A stretch of DNA of 64,000 nt from Lachnospiraceae bacterium. GTDB lineage: Bacteria; Bacillota; Clostridia; Lachnospirales; Lachnospiraceae. The stretch spans positions 29,463 through 93,462 of the forward strand of contig JAAWRC010000010.1 of assembly GCA_022800815.1 (NCBI GenBank). The letters run 5' to 3'. Below the pieces are notes generated by a model that saw only the letters and a list, made by a program, of their open reading frames with translations, had not been told where the DNA came from and ran no database searches. Of this stretch, positions 56,821-64,000 are shown piece by piece; the first letter of the stretch is position 1; each line of letters starts with the position of its first letter. The position numbers were made by a program, and so were the translations under genes.

Positions 56821-59028
56821 ATGGAGCAGGTGATCGGAAAGGTTTATCGGATGAAGCAGGCTTTCGGGCAGGATGAACTGCATGAGAGGGAGGCGGTCTG
56901 TACCAGGGAGGACCCGCCGGGCTGTCAGGCGGCCTGTCCCCTCCGGATCGACATGCGCACGGTGTGCGTCCATCTGCAGAAGGGGAGTTTTTCTAAGGCG
57001 GCGGCAGTGATCCGCACGGTGACGCCTTTTCTCTTTCTTCTGTCGAAGAACTGCGGCGGCTCCTGTGTGAAGGGCTGCAAGCTGGCGGAGTCCGGGGACG
57101 GGGTCGTTCTTCCGGCGCTGGAGCGGGCCTGCGCCCTCTACGGCGGCTCCGGGAAGATCAACCGGTTCATGCTTCCAAGGAAGAGCCAGCGGGTGGCCGT
57201 GGCGGGGGACGACCTCTTTGCCCTGGCCTGTCTGTGGGAGCTGGGGAAGAAGGGCTATGAGGTGTTCTGGTACACGGCCGGGGGCTCCATGGAGGAGATC
57301 CTTGCGGGCTGGGGGCTCTCGGAGGAAGAAGCTTCGGCGGAGCTTTCGGCTTTTTCGGGCCTTCGGATCGAGACGAGGAAGCGGGAGGTTCTACGGCGGG
57401 AGGATTTGGAGGGGGAACTTTTGGAGTTTGACGGCGGGATCATCTCTCCTTCGGCCGGGTGGAACGAGTTTCCTGACGGAGTCCTTACAGAGGAGGCGGC
57501 GGAAGGGGCGGAGTGGATCCTGGCAAGGGCCAAGCATGCGGCCCTCTCCCTGGAGCGGCAGGTGCAGGGGGTTTGCACCGGGGAGCCGGAGAAGGGCGGG
57601 AGGGAGAGTCGTCTCTTTGTGACCATGGACGGGGCAGAAGGCTCAAAGGCCCTCACGGACCTGGAGCATGTGACGAAGGAGAGTGCGGCGGCGGAGGCGG
57701 GCCGGTGTATCCAGTGTCAGTGTCTGGAGTGTGTGAAGGGCTGTGTCTATCTGCAGCATTTTAAGCGGAATCCTAAGGGGGCCATCCGGGAAATTTATAA
57801 TAATATGTCCATTGTCATGGGGAATCATATGGCCAATGGCCTGATCAACGCCTGTGACGAGTGCGGGCAGTGTAAGGAGGCCTGTCCCAATGGCTTTGAT
57901 TATCCGGATGTGTGCCGGATTGCGAAGCATACCATGGTGGAGACGAAGAAGATGCCCCCCTCCACCCATGAATTCGCCCTGCTGGACCAGGAGTTCTCCA
58001 ACGGGGAGGCTTTTCTTGCAAGGCCGGAGCCGGGAACAGAGACCTGCCGGTATCTGTTTTTCCCTGGCTGCCAGGCGGCGGCGGTGTCGCCGGACACCGT
58101 GGAGGCGGCCTACCGGGACCTTAGCGGGCGGCTTTCCGGCGGGGTGGGATTGGTCCTCGGCTGCTGCGGGGCCGTGTCGAAATGGGCGGCCAGGGAGGAT
58201 TTATTTGGGCAGGCCCTTCGGCAGCTTGCGGATTCCTGGGAGGGGATGGGACGGCCCACCCTGATCTGTGCCTGTCCCACCTGCAAACGGATCTTTGAGG
58301 GGCACACGGAAATTCCCGCCGTGGGGATCTGGGAGGTCCTGCTTTCCCTGGGGGTGGAGAAAAAAGCCTCCGGGACCGTGGCCGTCCACGACGCCTGCGG
58401 CGCCAGGGGGGACGAAAAGCTGCAGAAGGAGATCCGGGCCTTCGTGGGGGCCCTGGGCTGCCGGGTGGAGGAGATTCCCTTTTCCGGCGACCTTTCCCCC
58501 TGCTGCGGTTTCGGGGGGCTTGCGAAGTACGCCAACCCGGAGGTGGCAAAAAAGAAGGCCGCCTTTGCCGTCGGACGGACAGACCGGAAGATTCTCACCT
58601 ACTGCATGGCCTGCAGGGACCAGTTTTCCCGGGCGGGGGCGGACACCTGCCATATTTTGGAGCTGGCCTACGGAGTGGAGCCCGCACCGGTCCCGGATCT
58701 CTCCGCAAGGAGGGCGAACCGGCTGAAACTGAAACAGAAACTGTTAAAGGAGCTTTGGAAGGAGCCGTTTGAGATGGAGACAGGGATTCCCGTAGTCTAC
58801 GGGGAGGGCGTGGAAGCGCAGATGGAAGAGCGCATGATCTTAAAGAGCGACGTGAATGCGGTCCTTACGGCTTACGAGGCCTCCGGGGAGGCCGTGTATG
58901 ACGAGGAGTCCGGCCTGTTCTCGGCCAGCCTGCGGCTGGGGAACGTGACTTTCTGGGTACGGTTTGCCAAGGACGGGGACGGATACACGGTGCACGGCGC
59001 CTACAGCCACCGGATGACCGTGGAATAG
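56821..59028 (+). CDS. Degenerate pyridine-nucleotide oxidoreductase / dicluster / CCG-domain protein (DVU_1558-like)
   Basis: 735 residues. An N-terminal GltD-like cysteine region (CQAACPLRIDMRTVCVHLQKG; CGGSCVKGCKLAES) comes first. A Rossmann domain follows whose GxGxxG is lost (VAVAGDDLFALACLWELG). Then come two [4Fe-4S] motifs (Cys 296-308 and CDECGQCKEACPNG at 345-355), two HdrB-type CCG segments (FFPGCQAAAV...GCCGA; CGARGDEKL...SPCCGFGGL) and a short C-terminal domain. Likely passes electrons to or from the aldehyde oxidoreductase without binding FAD/NADH normally (inference). ATG 56821 has GGAGGGAG. Same order as next to mop in Desulfovibrio, from memory. Confidence 0.75.
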   Translation: MEQVIGKVYRMKQAFGQDELHEREAVCTREDPPGCQAACPLRIDMRTVCVHLQKGSFSKAAAVIRTVTPFLFLLSKNCGGSCVKGCKLAESGDGVVLPALERACALYGGSGKINRFMLPRKSQRVAVAGDDLFALACLWELGKKGYEVFWYTAGGSMEEILAGWGLSEEEASAELSAFSGLRIETRKREVLRREDLEGELLEFDGGIISPSAGWNEFPDGVLTEEAAEGAEWILARAKHAALSLERQVQGVCTGEPEKGGRESRLFVTMDGAEGSKALTDLEHVTKESAAAEAGRCIQCQCLECVKGCVYLQHFKRNPKGAIREIYNNMSIVMGNHMANGLINACDECGQCKEACPNGFDYPDVCRIAKHTMVETKKMPPSTHEFALLDQEFSNGEAFLARPEPGTETCRYLFFPGCQAAAVSPDTVEAAYRDLSGRLSGGVGLVLGCCGAVSKWAAREDLFGQALRQLADSWEGMGRPTLICACPTCKRIFEGHTEIPAVGIWEVLLSLGVEKKASGTVAVHDACGARGDEKLQKEIRAFVGALGCRVEEIPFSGDLSPCCGFGGLAKYANPEVAKKKAAFAVGRTDRKILTYCMACRDQFSRAGADTCHILELAYGVEPAPVPDLSARRANRLKLKQKLLKELWKEPFEMETGIPVVYGEGVEAQMEERMILKSDVNAVLTAYEASGEAVYDEESGLFSASLRLGNVTFWVRFAKDGDGYTVHGAYSHRMTVE

Positions 59029-59037
59029 GAGGGAGAC

Positions 59038-59256
59038 ATGGCGGAGAAAAGCTATTATACCATAGACCCGCTGGGGAAGCTCACCTGTGCCAAGTGCAGG
59101 GTGCCCCTGGTGAAGGGAAAAGCCACCTTCGGCTATCTGGGAAACGCCTTCCCGGTGGAGCTTCCGGTCTGCCCCTCCTGCGGCTATATCTACGTGCCGG
59201 AGGAGCTGGCCATGGGGAAGGTGCTGACGGTGGAACGCAGTCTGGAGGACAAATGA
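59038..59256 (+). CDS. Small CxxC-CxxC redox/zinc-ribbon protein (DVU_1557-like)
   Basis: 72 residues. TCAKCRVPLVKGKATFGYLG and LPVCPSCGYIYVPEELA give two CxxC pairs of a rubredoxin/zinc-ribbon knuckle. It could bind Fe or Zn and act as a small electron carrier or scaffold in the cluster. GGAGGGAG precedes ATG 59038. It overlaps the methyltransferase start by 4 bp. Confidence 0.75.
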   Translation: MAEKSYYTIDPLGKLTCAKCRVPLVKGKATFGYLGNAFPVELPVCPSCGYIYVPEELAMGKVLTVERSLEDK

Positions 59257-59930
59257 GCGGACAGAAGATCAGACCGGAATCCGGAACCTGTATGATTGGC
59301 TCCCATCCCGGCGGCCTTTCCCTGACGAAGCGGCTTTTCGCCCTGGCGGACGCAGAGACGCCGGGGCGGGTGCTGGATTTGGGGGCGGGCGGGGGAGCGT
59401 CGGTGCGGTATCTGCGGGAGAGGGGCTATGAGGCGGAGGGGATCGACCTTCTCTATGGGGAACGGCCCGCAGAGAGGGGATCACTGTTTTATGCGGACAT
59501 GCGGGCGCTCCCCTTCCCCGACGAATGCATGGATGTCTGTCTGGCGGAATGCAGTGTTTCCGGCTGCGGCGACGGGCCGACGGCTCTTCGGGAAGCCTTC
59601 CGGGTCTTAAAGACGGGGGGAAGCCTGCTTCTCTCGGATGTGTTCTTCCACCGGGACGGAAATGGAGACTCCGGCACGGCGGAAGCCCCTTCCCTCTCCA
59701 TGCCGGGCCCCTTGGGGCTGAACTGCTGGAGGAGGGTCTTTCGGGAGACGGGATTTGAGCTAAAGGGGCTGGTGGACGAAACGCCTCTCTGGCGGGAATT
59801 TTTTCTGGAAAGCCTCTGGAACGGCAATGCGGACCCGGCCTGTCTGGATGTTTTCCGGGAAGCGGGGAAGGCGGGATGCGGCTATTTTCTGGCCTGGCTT
59901 TGGAAAGGAGGAGACGATGGAACTGTTTGA
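59253..59930 (+). CDS. Class I SAM methyltransferase (DVU_1556/TrsM-like)
   Basis: 225 residues. SAM-binding loop VLDLGAGGGASVRYLRERG (motif I), ADMRALPFPDECMDVCLAEC (motif II/III region with three Cys) and FRVLKTGGSLLLSDVFFH. The N-terminus PESGTCMIGSHPGGLSLTKR resembles cluster members that carry a 'lRPGGl.LT' substrate loop, also seen in arsenite-type methyltransferases. It may methylate a cofactor or peptide intermediate in the pathway with the radical SAM enzyme. Overlaps both neighbours. Confidence 0.75.
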   Translation: MSGQKIRPESGTCMIGSHPGGLSLTKRLFALADAETPGRVLDLGAGGGASVRYLRERGYEAEGIDLLYGERPAERGSLFYADMRALPFPDECMDVCLAECSVSGCGDGPTALREAFRVLKTGGSLLLSDVFFHRDGNGDSGTAEAPSLSMPGPLGLNCWRRVFRETGFELKGLVDETPLWREFFLESLWNGNADPACLDVFREAGKAGCGYFLAWLWKGGDDGTV

Positions 59931-60348
59931 CCGAATGCTGGAGCTTTCCGGCCAGGGTTTTTATTGTGCCCAAATCCTTTTGATCCTGGCGCTGGAGGCG
60001 GAGGGGAAGGAGAACCCGGATCTTGTGCGGGCCATGAGCGGCTTAAACGGGGGCCTGGGCTTTTCTGGTAATGTCTGCGGCGCCCTGACGGGGGGCTGCT
60101 GCCTCCTGGGGTATTTCTGCGGAAAGGGCGAGGCGGAGGAGATGGAGGCCCCGGAGTCCTCTCAGGTGATCGGGAAGTTTGTGGAATGGTTCCGGGGGTT
60201 CACGGAGGAAGCCTACGGCGGCTTTGACTGTGACCATATTCTGGAGGGGGATCCCTCTAACAAGATGAGACGGTGCCCGGGGATCGTGGAGGGCGTGTTC
60301 CGAAAATGCATGGAGCTTCTCTCGGAACACGGGCTGCTTTCTCTATGA
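59917..60348 (+). CDS. C-GCAxxG-C-C family redox protein (DVU_1555-like)
   Basis: 143 residues. FYCAQILLILALEAEG, GGLGFSGNVCGALTGGCCLLGYFCG and later CDHIL and RRCPGIVEGVF match the C_GCAxxG_C_C pattern, with the GCAxxG element as NVCGALTGG. Family members are thought to bind Fe-S clusters or sulfur. ATG 59917 has AAAGGAGG. It shares an ATGA overlap with the next gene. Confidence 0.82.
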   Translation: MELFDRMLELSGQGFYCAQILLILALEAEGKENPDLVRAMSGLNGGLGFSGNVCGALTGGCCLLGYFCGKGEAEEMEAPESSQVIGKFVEWFRGFTEEAYGGFDCDHILEGDPSNKMRRCPGIVEGVFRKCMELLSEHGLLSL

Positions 60349-61436
60349 GGATCCGGGGGTTGATCGCAGCGGCGGGGAAGTCCAGCCGCATGGACGGCTT
60401 TAAGCCTCTGATGGAATTGAACGGGTTTCCCATGATCCGGATGACGGTCCAGAGTCTTCGGAATGCCGGGATCCGGGACGTGACGGTGGTGGTCGGGTGC
60501 CGGGCCGGAGAAATGCGGGAGGCTCTCGCTCCCATGGAGGTCACGGTGGTGGAGAACGCCGCCTACGGGGAGACGGACATGTTTGCCTCCGTCCGGCTGG
60601 GGCTTGATTCTATCGCGGGGCGGGGGGAGGCGGACGCCGTCTTCTTCCTTCCGGGGGACATCCCGCTGGTGTCGCCGAGAAGCATGGAGACCATGAAGCG
60701 GCGGGCCTTTGCCGCAGGGAACGGGACGCAGGCGCTTCTTCCCAGGGTGGGGGAGAGGGCCGCCCACCCGCCGGTGATCCTGAAGGGGGGAATCGAGTCG
60801 GTGCTCCGGTATGAGGGAGACGAGGGGCTTCGGGGGGCCTTTGCCGGAATGAGGACTGAAAAGGTGGAGCTTCCGGAGGATGCGGGTGCCCTGGCCGATG
60901 CGGATTACCGGAAGGAGTTTGAATGGCTCGCCTCTTATGCGAGACTCCACAGGGGCGTGTCGGAACGGGTTTGCAAGGAACTTTATGAGGAGGTGTGCCT
61001 TCCGGCTCACGTGAGGAGGCACTGTCTGGCGGTGGGAGAGCTGGCCGGATGGATGGCGGAGAAACTGGTGGAACACGGCGCCTGCCTGGATATTGAGCTT
61101 TGCAGGAGCGGCGGTTATCTTCATGATCTCTGCCGTCTCTTGCCGGAGCATGAAAAGGCGGCGGGGGATTTTCTGCGGGAACGGGGCTATGAGGCTCTGG
61201 CAGGGATCGTGGAGGCGCACAAAGGGTTCGGGACAGAGCCGGAGACGGTGTGCGGGGAGAGTGTTCTGGTCTGTCTTGCCGACAAGCTGATTCTGGAGGG
61301 GCGGCGGGTGTCTCTTGGGGAGCGGTATCAGAAGGCTTTTTCCCATTCGCCGGTGAAGGAGCGGATCCTCCGGGATATCCGGGTCTGCGAAAGGCTGATC
61401 AAAGAATTCGAGGTGATGACGAGTGAACGGCTGTGA
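60345..61436 (+). CDS. MocA-like nucleotidyltransferase fused to an HD domain (DVU_1551-like)
   Basis: 363 residues. Residues 1-190 are a nucleotidyltransferase: IAAAGKSSRMDGFKPLMELNG is the NTP loop and FFLPGDIPLVSPRSM the metal site. This is like MocA, which makes molybdopterin cytosine dinucleotide for this oxidoreductase family. Residues 205-363 are an HD phosphohydrolase domain (HVRRHCLAVGELAGWMAEKL; GGYLHDLCRLLPEHEKA). The fusion may couple making and removing a nucleotide cofactor (inference). Overlaps both neighbours. Confidence 0.82.
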   Translation: MRIRGLIAAAGKSSRMDGFKPLMELNGFPMIRMTVQSLRNAGIRDVTVVVGCRAGEMREALAPMEVTVVENAAYGETDMFASVRLGLDSIAGRGEADAVFFLPGDIPLVSPRSMETMKRRAFAAGNGTQALLPRVGERAAHPPVILKGGIESVLRYEGDEGLRGAFAGMRTEKVELPEDAGALADADYRKEFEWLASYARLHRGVSERVCKELYEEVCLPAHVRRHCLAVGELAGWMAEKLVEHGACLDIELCRSGGYLHDLCRLLPEHEKAAGDFLRERGYEALAGIVEAHKGFGTEPETVCGESVLVCLADKLILEGRRVSLGERYQKAFSHSPVKERILRDIRVCERLIKEFEVMTSERL

Positions 61437-62565
61437 GCAGTATATTTATATGAACAATGCGGCGACCTCCTGGCCGAAGCCGCCGCAGGTGGCGGAGGCC
61501 ATGGCGGAGGCGGTGAGGGCCCTCCCGGGGGCGGCGAACCGGGGCGGGCTTCTGGATTTCGACGTGTTTGGGGAGGTGAGGCGGGAGCTAGCCTTCTTGA
61601 TGGGGATTTCCTGCCCGGAGCAGATCGCCCTGGGCTGTAATTCCACCTGGGGCCTGAATCAGGCCATCTTCGGCTATCCCCTGGAGGCGGGGGACACGGT
61701 CCTCTACACGGGGGCCGAACACAATGCCATCTTACGCCCTCTCTACCGGCTGGAGCGAACGGGGATCCGCACGGTGGAGGTTCCGGTGAACGAGGTGGGC
61801 CGGATGGAGCCTGCAGTCTGGGAGCGGGCGGTGAAGGAGTACGGGCCGAGGCTCTGTGTGTTTACCCACGCCTCCAACGTGACCGGGGCGGTCAATGACG
61901 CTAAGGCTCTGACGGCCGTCTCCAAGGAGGCCGGGGCGGACGTGCTTCTGGACCTGTCCCAGACTCTCGGCTGTATTCCGGTGCGGCTCTCGGAGTGGGG
62001 GGTGGACATGGCGGCCTTCACGGGCCACAAATACCTTCTCGGCCCCCAGGGAACGGGAGGCCTCTATGTGAGGCCGGGCCTTTCCCTGACGTCCCACATG
62101 GTGGGCGGCACCGGCGTGAAGAGTGACCTTCGGGAAATGCCGGAGGAGATGCCCCTCCGCCTGGAGGCAGGGACCGGGAACGAACCCTCTTACCACGGCC
62201 TTCTGGCGGCTCTGGTCTGGGCCAGGGAGCACCCGGCGGACGAGACCGTCTGGAAGGCGGTGTTTCGGAAGCTTACGGAGGGGCTCGTGGACCTGGGGTG
62301 TCAGGTGATCGTGCCCGGCGGGGAGACGACGCCGGTGGTGTCTTTTGCCGTGCCTGGGGTTCCTGCGGGGGAGGCGGCCGACATCCTGACCGGAAGCTAC
62401 GACGTCATTCTGCGGGCCGGCCTTCACTGTGCGCCGGACATCATGGGGGATATCGGGATGGCGGGGGGAACTCTGCGGCTGAGTCTGTCCCGGTTTACCA
62501 CGGAGGAAGAGGTGGAGCGGGTGCTCTCGGCCGTCCGGGATATCAAGGAGAGCGGGGGCATATGA
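61423..62565 (+). CDS. Cysteine desulfurase-like PLP enzyme (class V)
   Basis: 380 residues, SufS/NifS fold. IYMNNAATSWPKPPQV is the N-terminus. PLP Lys 203 lies in GHKYLLGPQGTGG. The active-site Cys 336 is in RAGLHCAPDIMG, followed by LRLSLSRFTTEEEV. It likely mobilises sulfur (or selenium) from cysteine; in this setting delivery of the terminal sulfido ligand of the molybdenum centre is the natural job (inference). GTG start 61423 overlaps the previous gene by 14 bp. Confidence 0.87.
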   Translation: MNGCEQYIYMNNAATSWPKPPQVAEAMAEAVRALPGAANRGGLLDFDVFGEVRRELAFLMGISCPEQIALGCNSTWGLNQAIFGYPLEAGDTVLYTGAEHNAILRPLYRLERTGIRTVEVPVNEVGRMEPAVWERAVKEYGPRLCVFTHASNVTGAVNDAKALTAVSKEAGADVLLDLSQTLGCIPVRLSEWGVDMAAFTGHKYLLGPQGTGGLYVRPGLSLTSHMVGGTGVKSDLREMPEEMPLRLEAGTGNEPSYHGLLAALVWAREHPADETVWKAVFRKLTEGLVDLGCQVIVPGGETTPVVSFAVPGVPAGEAADILTGSYDVILRAGLHCAPDIMGDIGMAGGTLRLSLSRFTTEEEVERVLSAVRDIKESGGI

Positions 62566-62855
62566 AGTTTCGGTATAAAAAGACGGAGAACTGTTTTGCC
62601 GGGGCCAGAACCTATGAATACGAACTTCCTGTGACCGGGGAAGAGCTGCTTTCCTTTCTGGAAGGCTGGGAGCGGAGGGAGAACCACAAATTCCGCCGTC
62701 CGGTCTTCTCGGCGAAGAGGGACGGACTGGAGATCAAGGGGATTTTGGCCGCCCACATCGTGAAGGTCAATTACACGGAGGCGGGCTGGGAGAGAGAGAA
62801 GGAGGAACTGGAGCGATGGCTGGAGGGAGTGGAAACGGAATGCAGGTCGGAGTGA
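62562..62855 (+). CDS. Hypothetical 97-residue protein of the mop cluster
   Basis: MKFRYKKTENCFAGARTYEY, then ELPVTGEELLSFLEGWERRE and a highly charged C-terminal helix (EREKEELERWLEGVETECRSE-like). No family recognised. ATG 62562 overlaps the desulfurase stop (ATGA) and its 3' end overlaps the radical SAM gene by 40 bp, so it belongs to the operon. Two cysteines only; no membrane segment. Confidence 0.7.
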   Translation: MKFRYKKTENCFAGARTYEYELPVTGEELLSFLEGWERRENHKFRRPVFSAKRDGLEIKGILAAHIVKVNYTEAGWEREKEELERWLEGVETECRSE

Positions 62856-64000
62856 CGGAGAGCGTCTGTCCGGAATGCCTGCAGGTGATCCCGGCGAGGA
62901 AGATCGTCAGAGACGGGGGGATTTTTCTGGAGAAGACCTGCCCGGACCACGGGACCTATTCTGTCCTCATCTGGGAGGGAACGGAGGAAAGCTATGGGGC
63001 GTGGGGCGAAAGCCTGCAGCCGGCGGATCAGATCCCGGCGGCAAAGCCGTCTGAGAAGGGCTGCCCCCTGGACTGCGGCCTCTGCGAGGACCATGAGCGG
63101 AGAGGGTGCTGCGTCCTCCTGGAAGTGACGGACCGCTGTGATCTGGGCTGTCCTGTCTGCTTTGCCGGAGCGGAGGCGGGGAGGGGGCGGGACGTGCCCC
63201 TCGAGGAGCTGGGGCGGCAGATGGACTACCTCATGTCCCACGGGGGCCCCTTTAACCTGCAGCTCTCCGGAGGGGAGCCCACCATGCGGGATGATCTGCC
63301 GGACGTCATCTGTATGGGGAAGGAAAAGGGCTTTTCCTTTTTCCAGCTCAACACCAACGGCCTTAGGCTGGCGAGGGAGGCGGGCTATGCCGAGACCTTG
63401 AAGGAGGCGGGGCTGTCCTGCGTCTTCCTGCAGTTTGACGGATTTAAGGAGGAAACTTACCTTGCCCTTCGGGGCCGGCCGCTGCTCGCCGAAAAGCGGG
63501 CGGCCATCGACGCCTGCGAACGGGCGGGCCTCGGAGTCATCCTGGTGCCGGTCATCGCTCCGGGGCTCAACGAGGACGAGGTCGGGGCGATCCTCCGTTA
63601 TGGGGTGAGCCGGATGCCGGTGGTGCGGGGCGTCCACTTCCAGCCCATCAGCTATTTTGGCCGCTGTCCGGGGGCGAGGGAGGGCTACCGCCTCACCATC
63701 CCCAAGCTCCTTTCTCTAATGGAAGAGCAGACGAGAGGGCAGATTTCGGCCGGGGATTTCACCGGCGGGAATGCGACCAACCCTTACTGCACTTTCCAGG
63801 CCAATTACCTTAGGCAGGAGGACGGAAGCCTCGCCCCCATGGTCCACGGGACCGCCAGAGCCTATGCCACTTCGGAGCAGGCCAGAGAGTTCGTGGCAAG
63901 GCAGTGGACCGGGCCGGAGCCGGAGTCGTCAGGCGAGGGCGGCTGCTGCGGAACGGAGCCGGAAGCACCGGAAGGTGCGGGCGGCTGTTGCTGTTGTGGC
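62816..64000 (+). CDS. Radical SAM enzyme with Cys-rich tail (TrsS-like), 3' truncated by window
   Basis: 395 codons visible, no stop. An N-terminal treble-clef-like zinc region (SVCPECLQVIPARKIV; KTCPDHGTYS) and CPLDCGLCEDHERRGCC come first. The radical SAM cluster motif CxxxCxxC follows as CDLGCPVC (Cys 108, 112, 115), with GGEP in LQLSGGEPTMRDDLP. This resembles the MJ0619/Tes-type branch. The end visible here is remarkable: GEGGCCGTEPEAPEGAGGCC followed by more Cys-Cys, likely a metal or substrate tail. ATG 62816 is inside the previous gene; ATG 62840 is an alternative. Chemistry unknown. Confidence 0.8.
   Translation, partial: MAGGSGNGMQVGVTESVCPECLQVIPARKIVRDGGIFLEKTCPDHGTYSVLIWEGTEESYGAWGESLQPADQIPAAKPSEKGCPLDCGLCEDHERRGCCVLLEVTDRCDLGCPVCFAGAEAGRGRDVPLEELGRQMDYLMSHGGPFNLQLSGGEPTMRDDLPDVICMGKEKGFSFFQLNTNGLRLAREAGYAETLKEAGLSCVFLQFDGFKEETYLALRGRPLLAEKRAAIDACERAGLGVILVPVIAPGLNEDEVGAILRYGVSRMPVVRGVHFQPISYFGRCPGAREGYRLTIPKLLSLMEEQTRGQISAGDFTGGNATNPYCTFQANYLRQEDGSLAPMVHGTARAYATSEQAREFVARQWTGPEPESSGEGGCCGTEPEAPEGAGGCCCCG

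Noticed and set aside
53756..64000. Selenocysteine (in-frame TGA) in the mop cluster
   Set aside because: All visible frames run uninterrupted to ordinary stops and key positions are Cys; the radical SAM 3' end is outside the window, so only that part remains open.
1..64000. tRNA/rRNA genes, intact insertion sequences or prophage genes
   Set aside because: No tRNA-like fold with a GTTCGA loop, no transposase, integrase or phage structural proteins seen; accessory regions look like scattered small acquisitions.

Overview
The window reads as chromosome of a strictly anaerobic, low-oxygen-lifestyle Firmicute, most likely a Lachnospiraceae-type gut clostridium. The DNA is GC-rich (roughly 58-60% by eye). 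Starts are preceded by strong AGGAGG-type ribosome sites and often use GTG or TTG. Gene content fits: MurT/GatD, DUF5685, a CD1871A-type CxxC mini-protein, sodium-pumping decarboxylase subunits, class I (Fe-S) fumarase and a molybdenum aldehyde oxidoreductase. No rRNA, tRNA, CRISPR array, intact IS or phage was seen.

Layout. 0-8.6 kb: end of gltX, a UvrD-type helicase, an ArsP_2-like permease, a membrane-anchored amidase, a LytTR/GHKL two-component pair, MurT-GatD, and a leftover 3' fragment of a second amidase gene. 8.6-18.6 kb: an asparagine/aspartate-to-pyruvate block. It holds asparaginase and an NhaC antiporter (minus strand), a degenerate sigma-54-activator-like regulator, a LysR regulator, then malic enzyme, aspartase and two-subunit fumarase as one operon. 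Together these convert Asn to Asp, fumarate, malate and pyruvate. 18.7-27.9 kb: D,D-carboxypeptidase, DUF5685, a J-domain protein, an O-antigen-ligase-like membrane protein and a 1499-residue repeat-rich surface protein. 28.1-33.3 kb: a five-gene biotin-dependent sodium-pump operon carrying two different carboxyltransferase subunits, closed by a textbook terminator.

33.4-53.6 kb is accessory DNA. It contains DUF2000, a broken GNAT gene, DUF3788, a YdcF-like protein and an M16-type protease. A three-gene operon follows: DxDGDG-repeat secreted protein, ECF sigma factor and RsgI-like anti-sigma. Next come Uma2, DUF362, a TlpA/CD1871A/polyferredoxin redox trio, an ArsR-AraC fusion regulator facing an HMA protein plus P1B ATPase, a phosphoesterase, a WYL regulator, a HicAB module, and two TetR/flavodoxin modules with palindromic operators that overlap their promoters.

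53.7-64 kb: a molybdenum aldehyde oxidoreductase whose eight Fe-S cysteines fall at the same residue numbers as in Desulfovibrio gigas MOP. It is followed by an almost gap-free string of eight genes: a degenerate flavoprotein/dicluster/CCG protein, a zinc ribbon, a methyltransferase, a C-GCAxxG-C-C protein, a MocA-like/HD fusion, a cysteine-desulfurase homologue, a 97-residue unknown and a radical SAM protein cut off by the window end. The order recalls the DVU_1551-1559 neighbourhood of D. vulgaris. This conserved but biochemically undefined set is the best candidate here for a poorly described system, probably cofactor maturation and/or an electron-transfer partner for the oxidoreductase.
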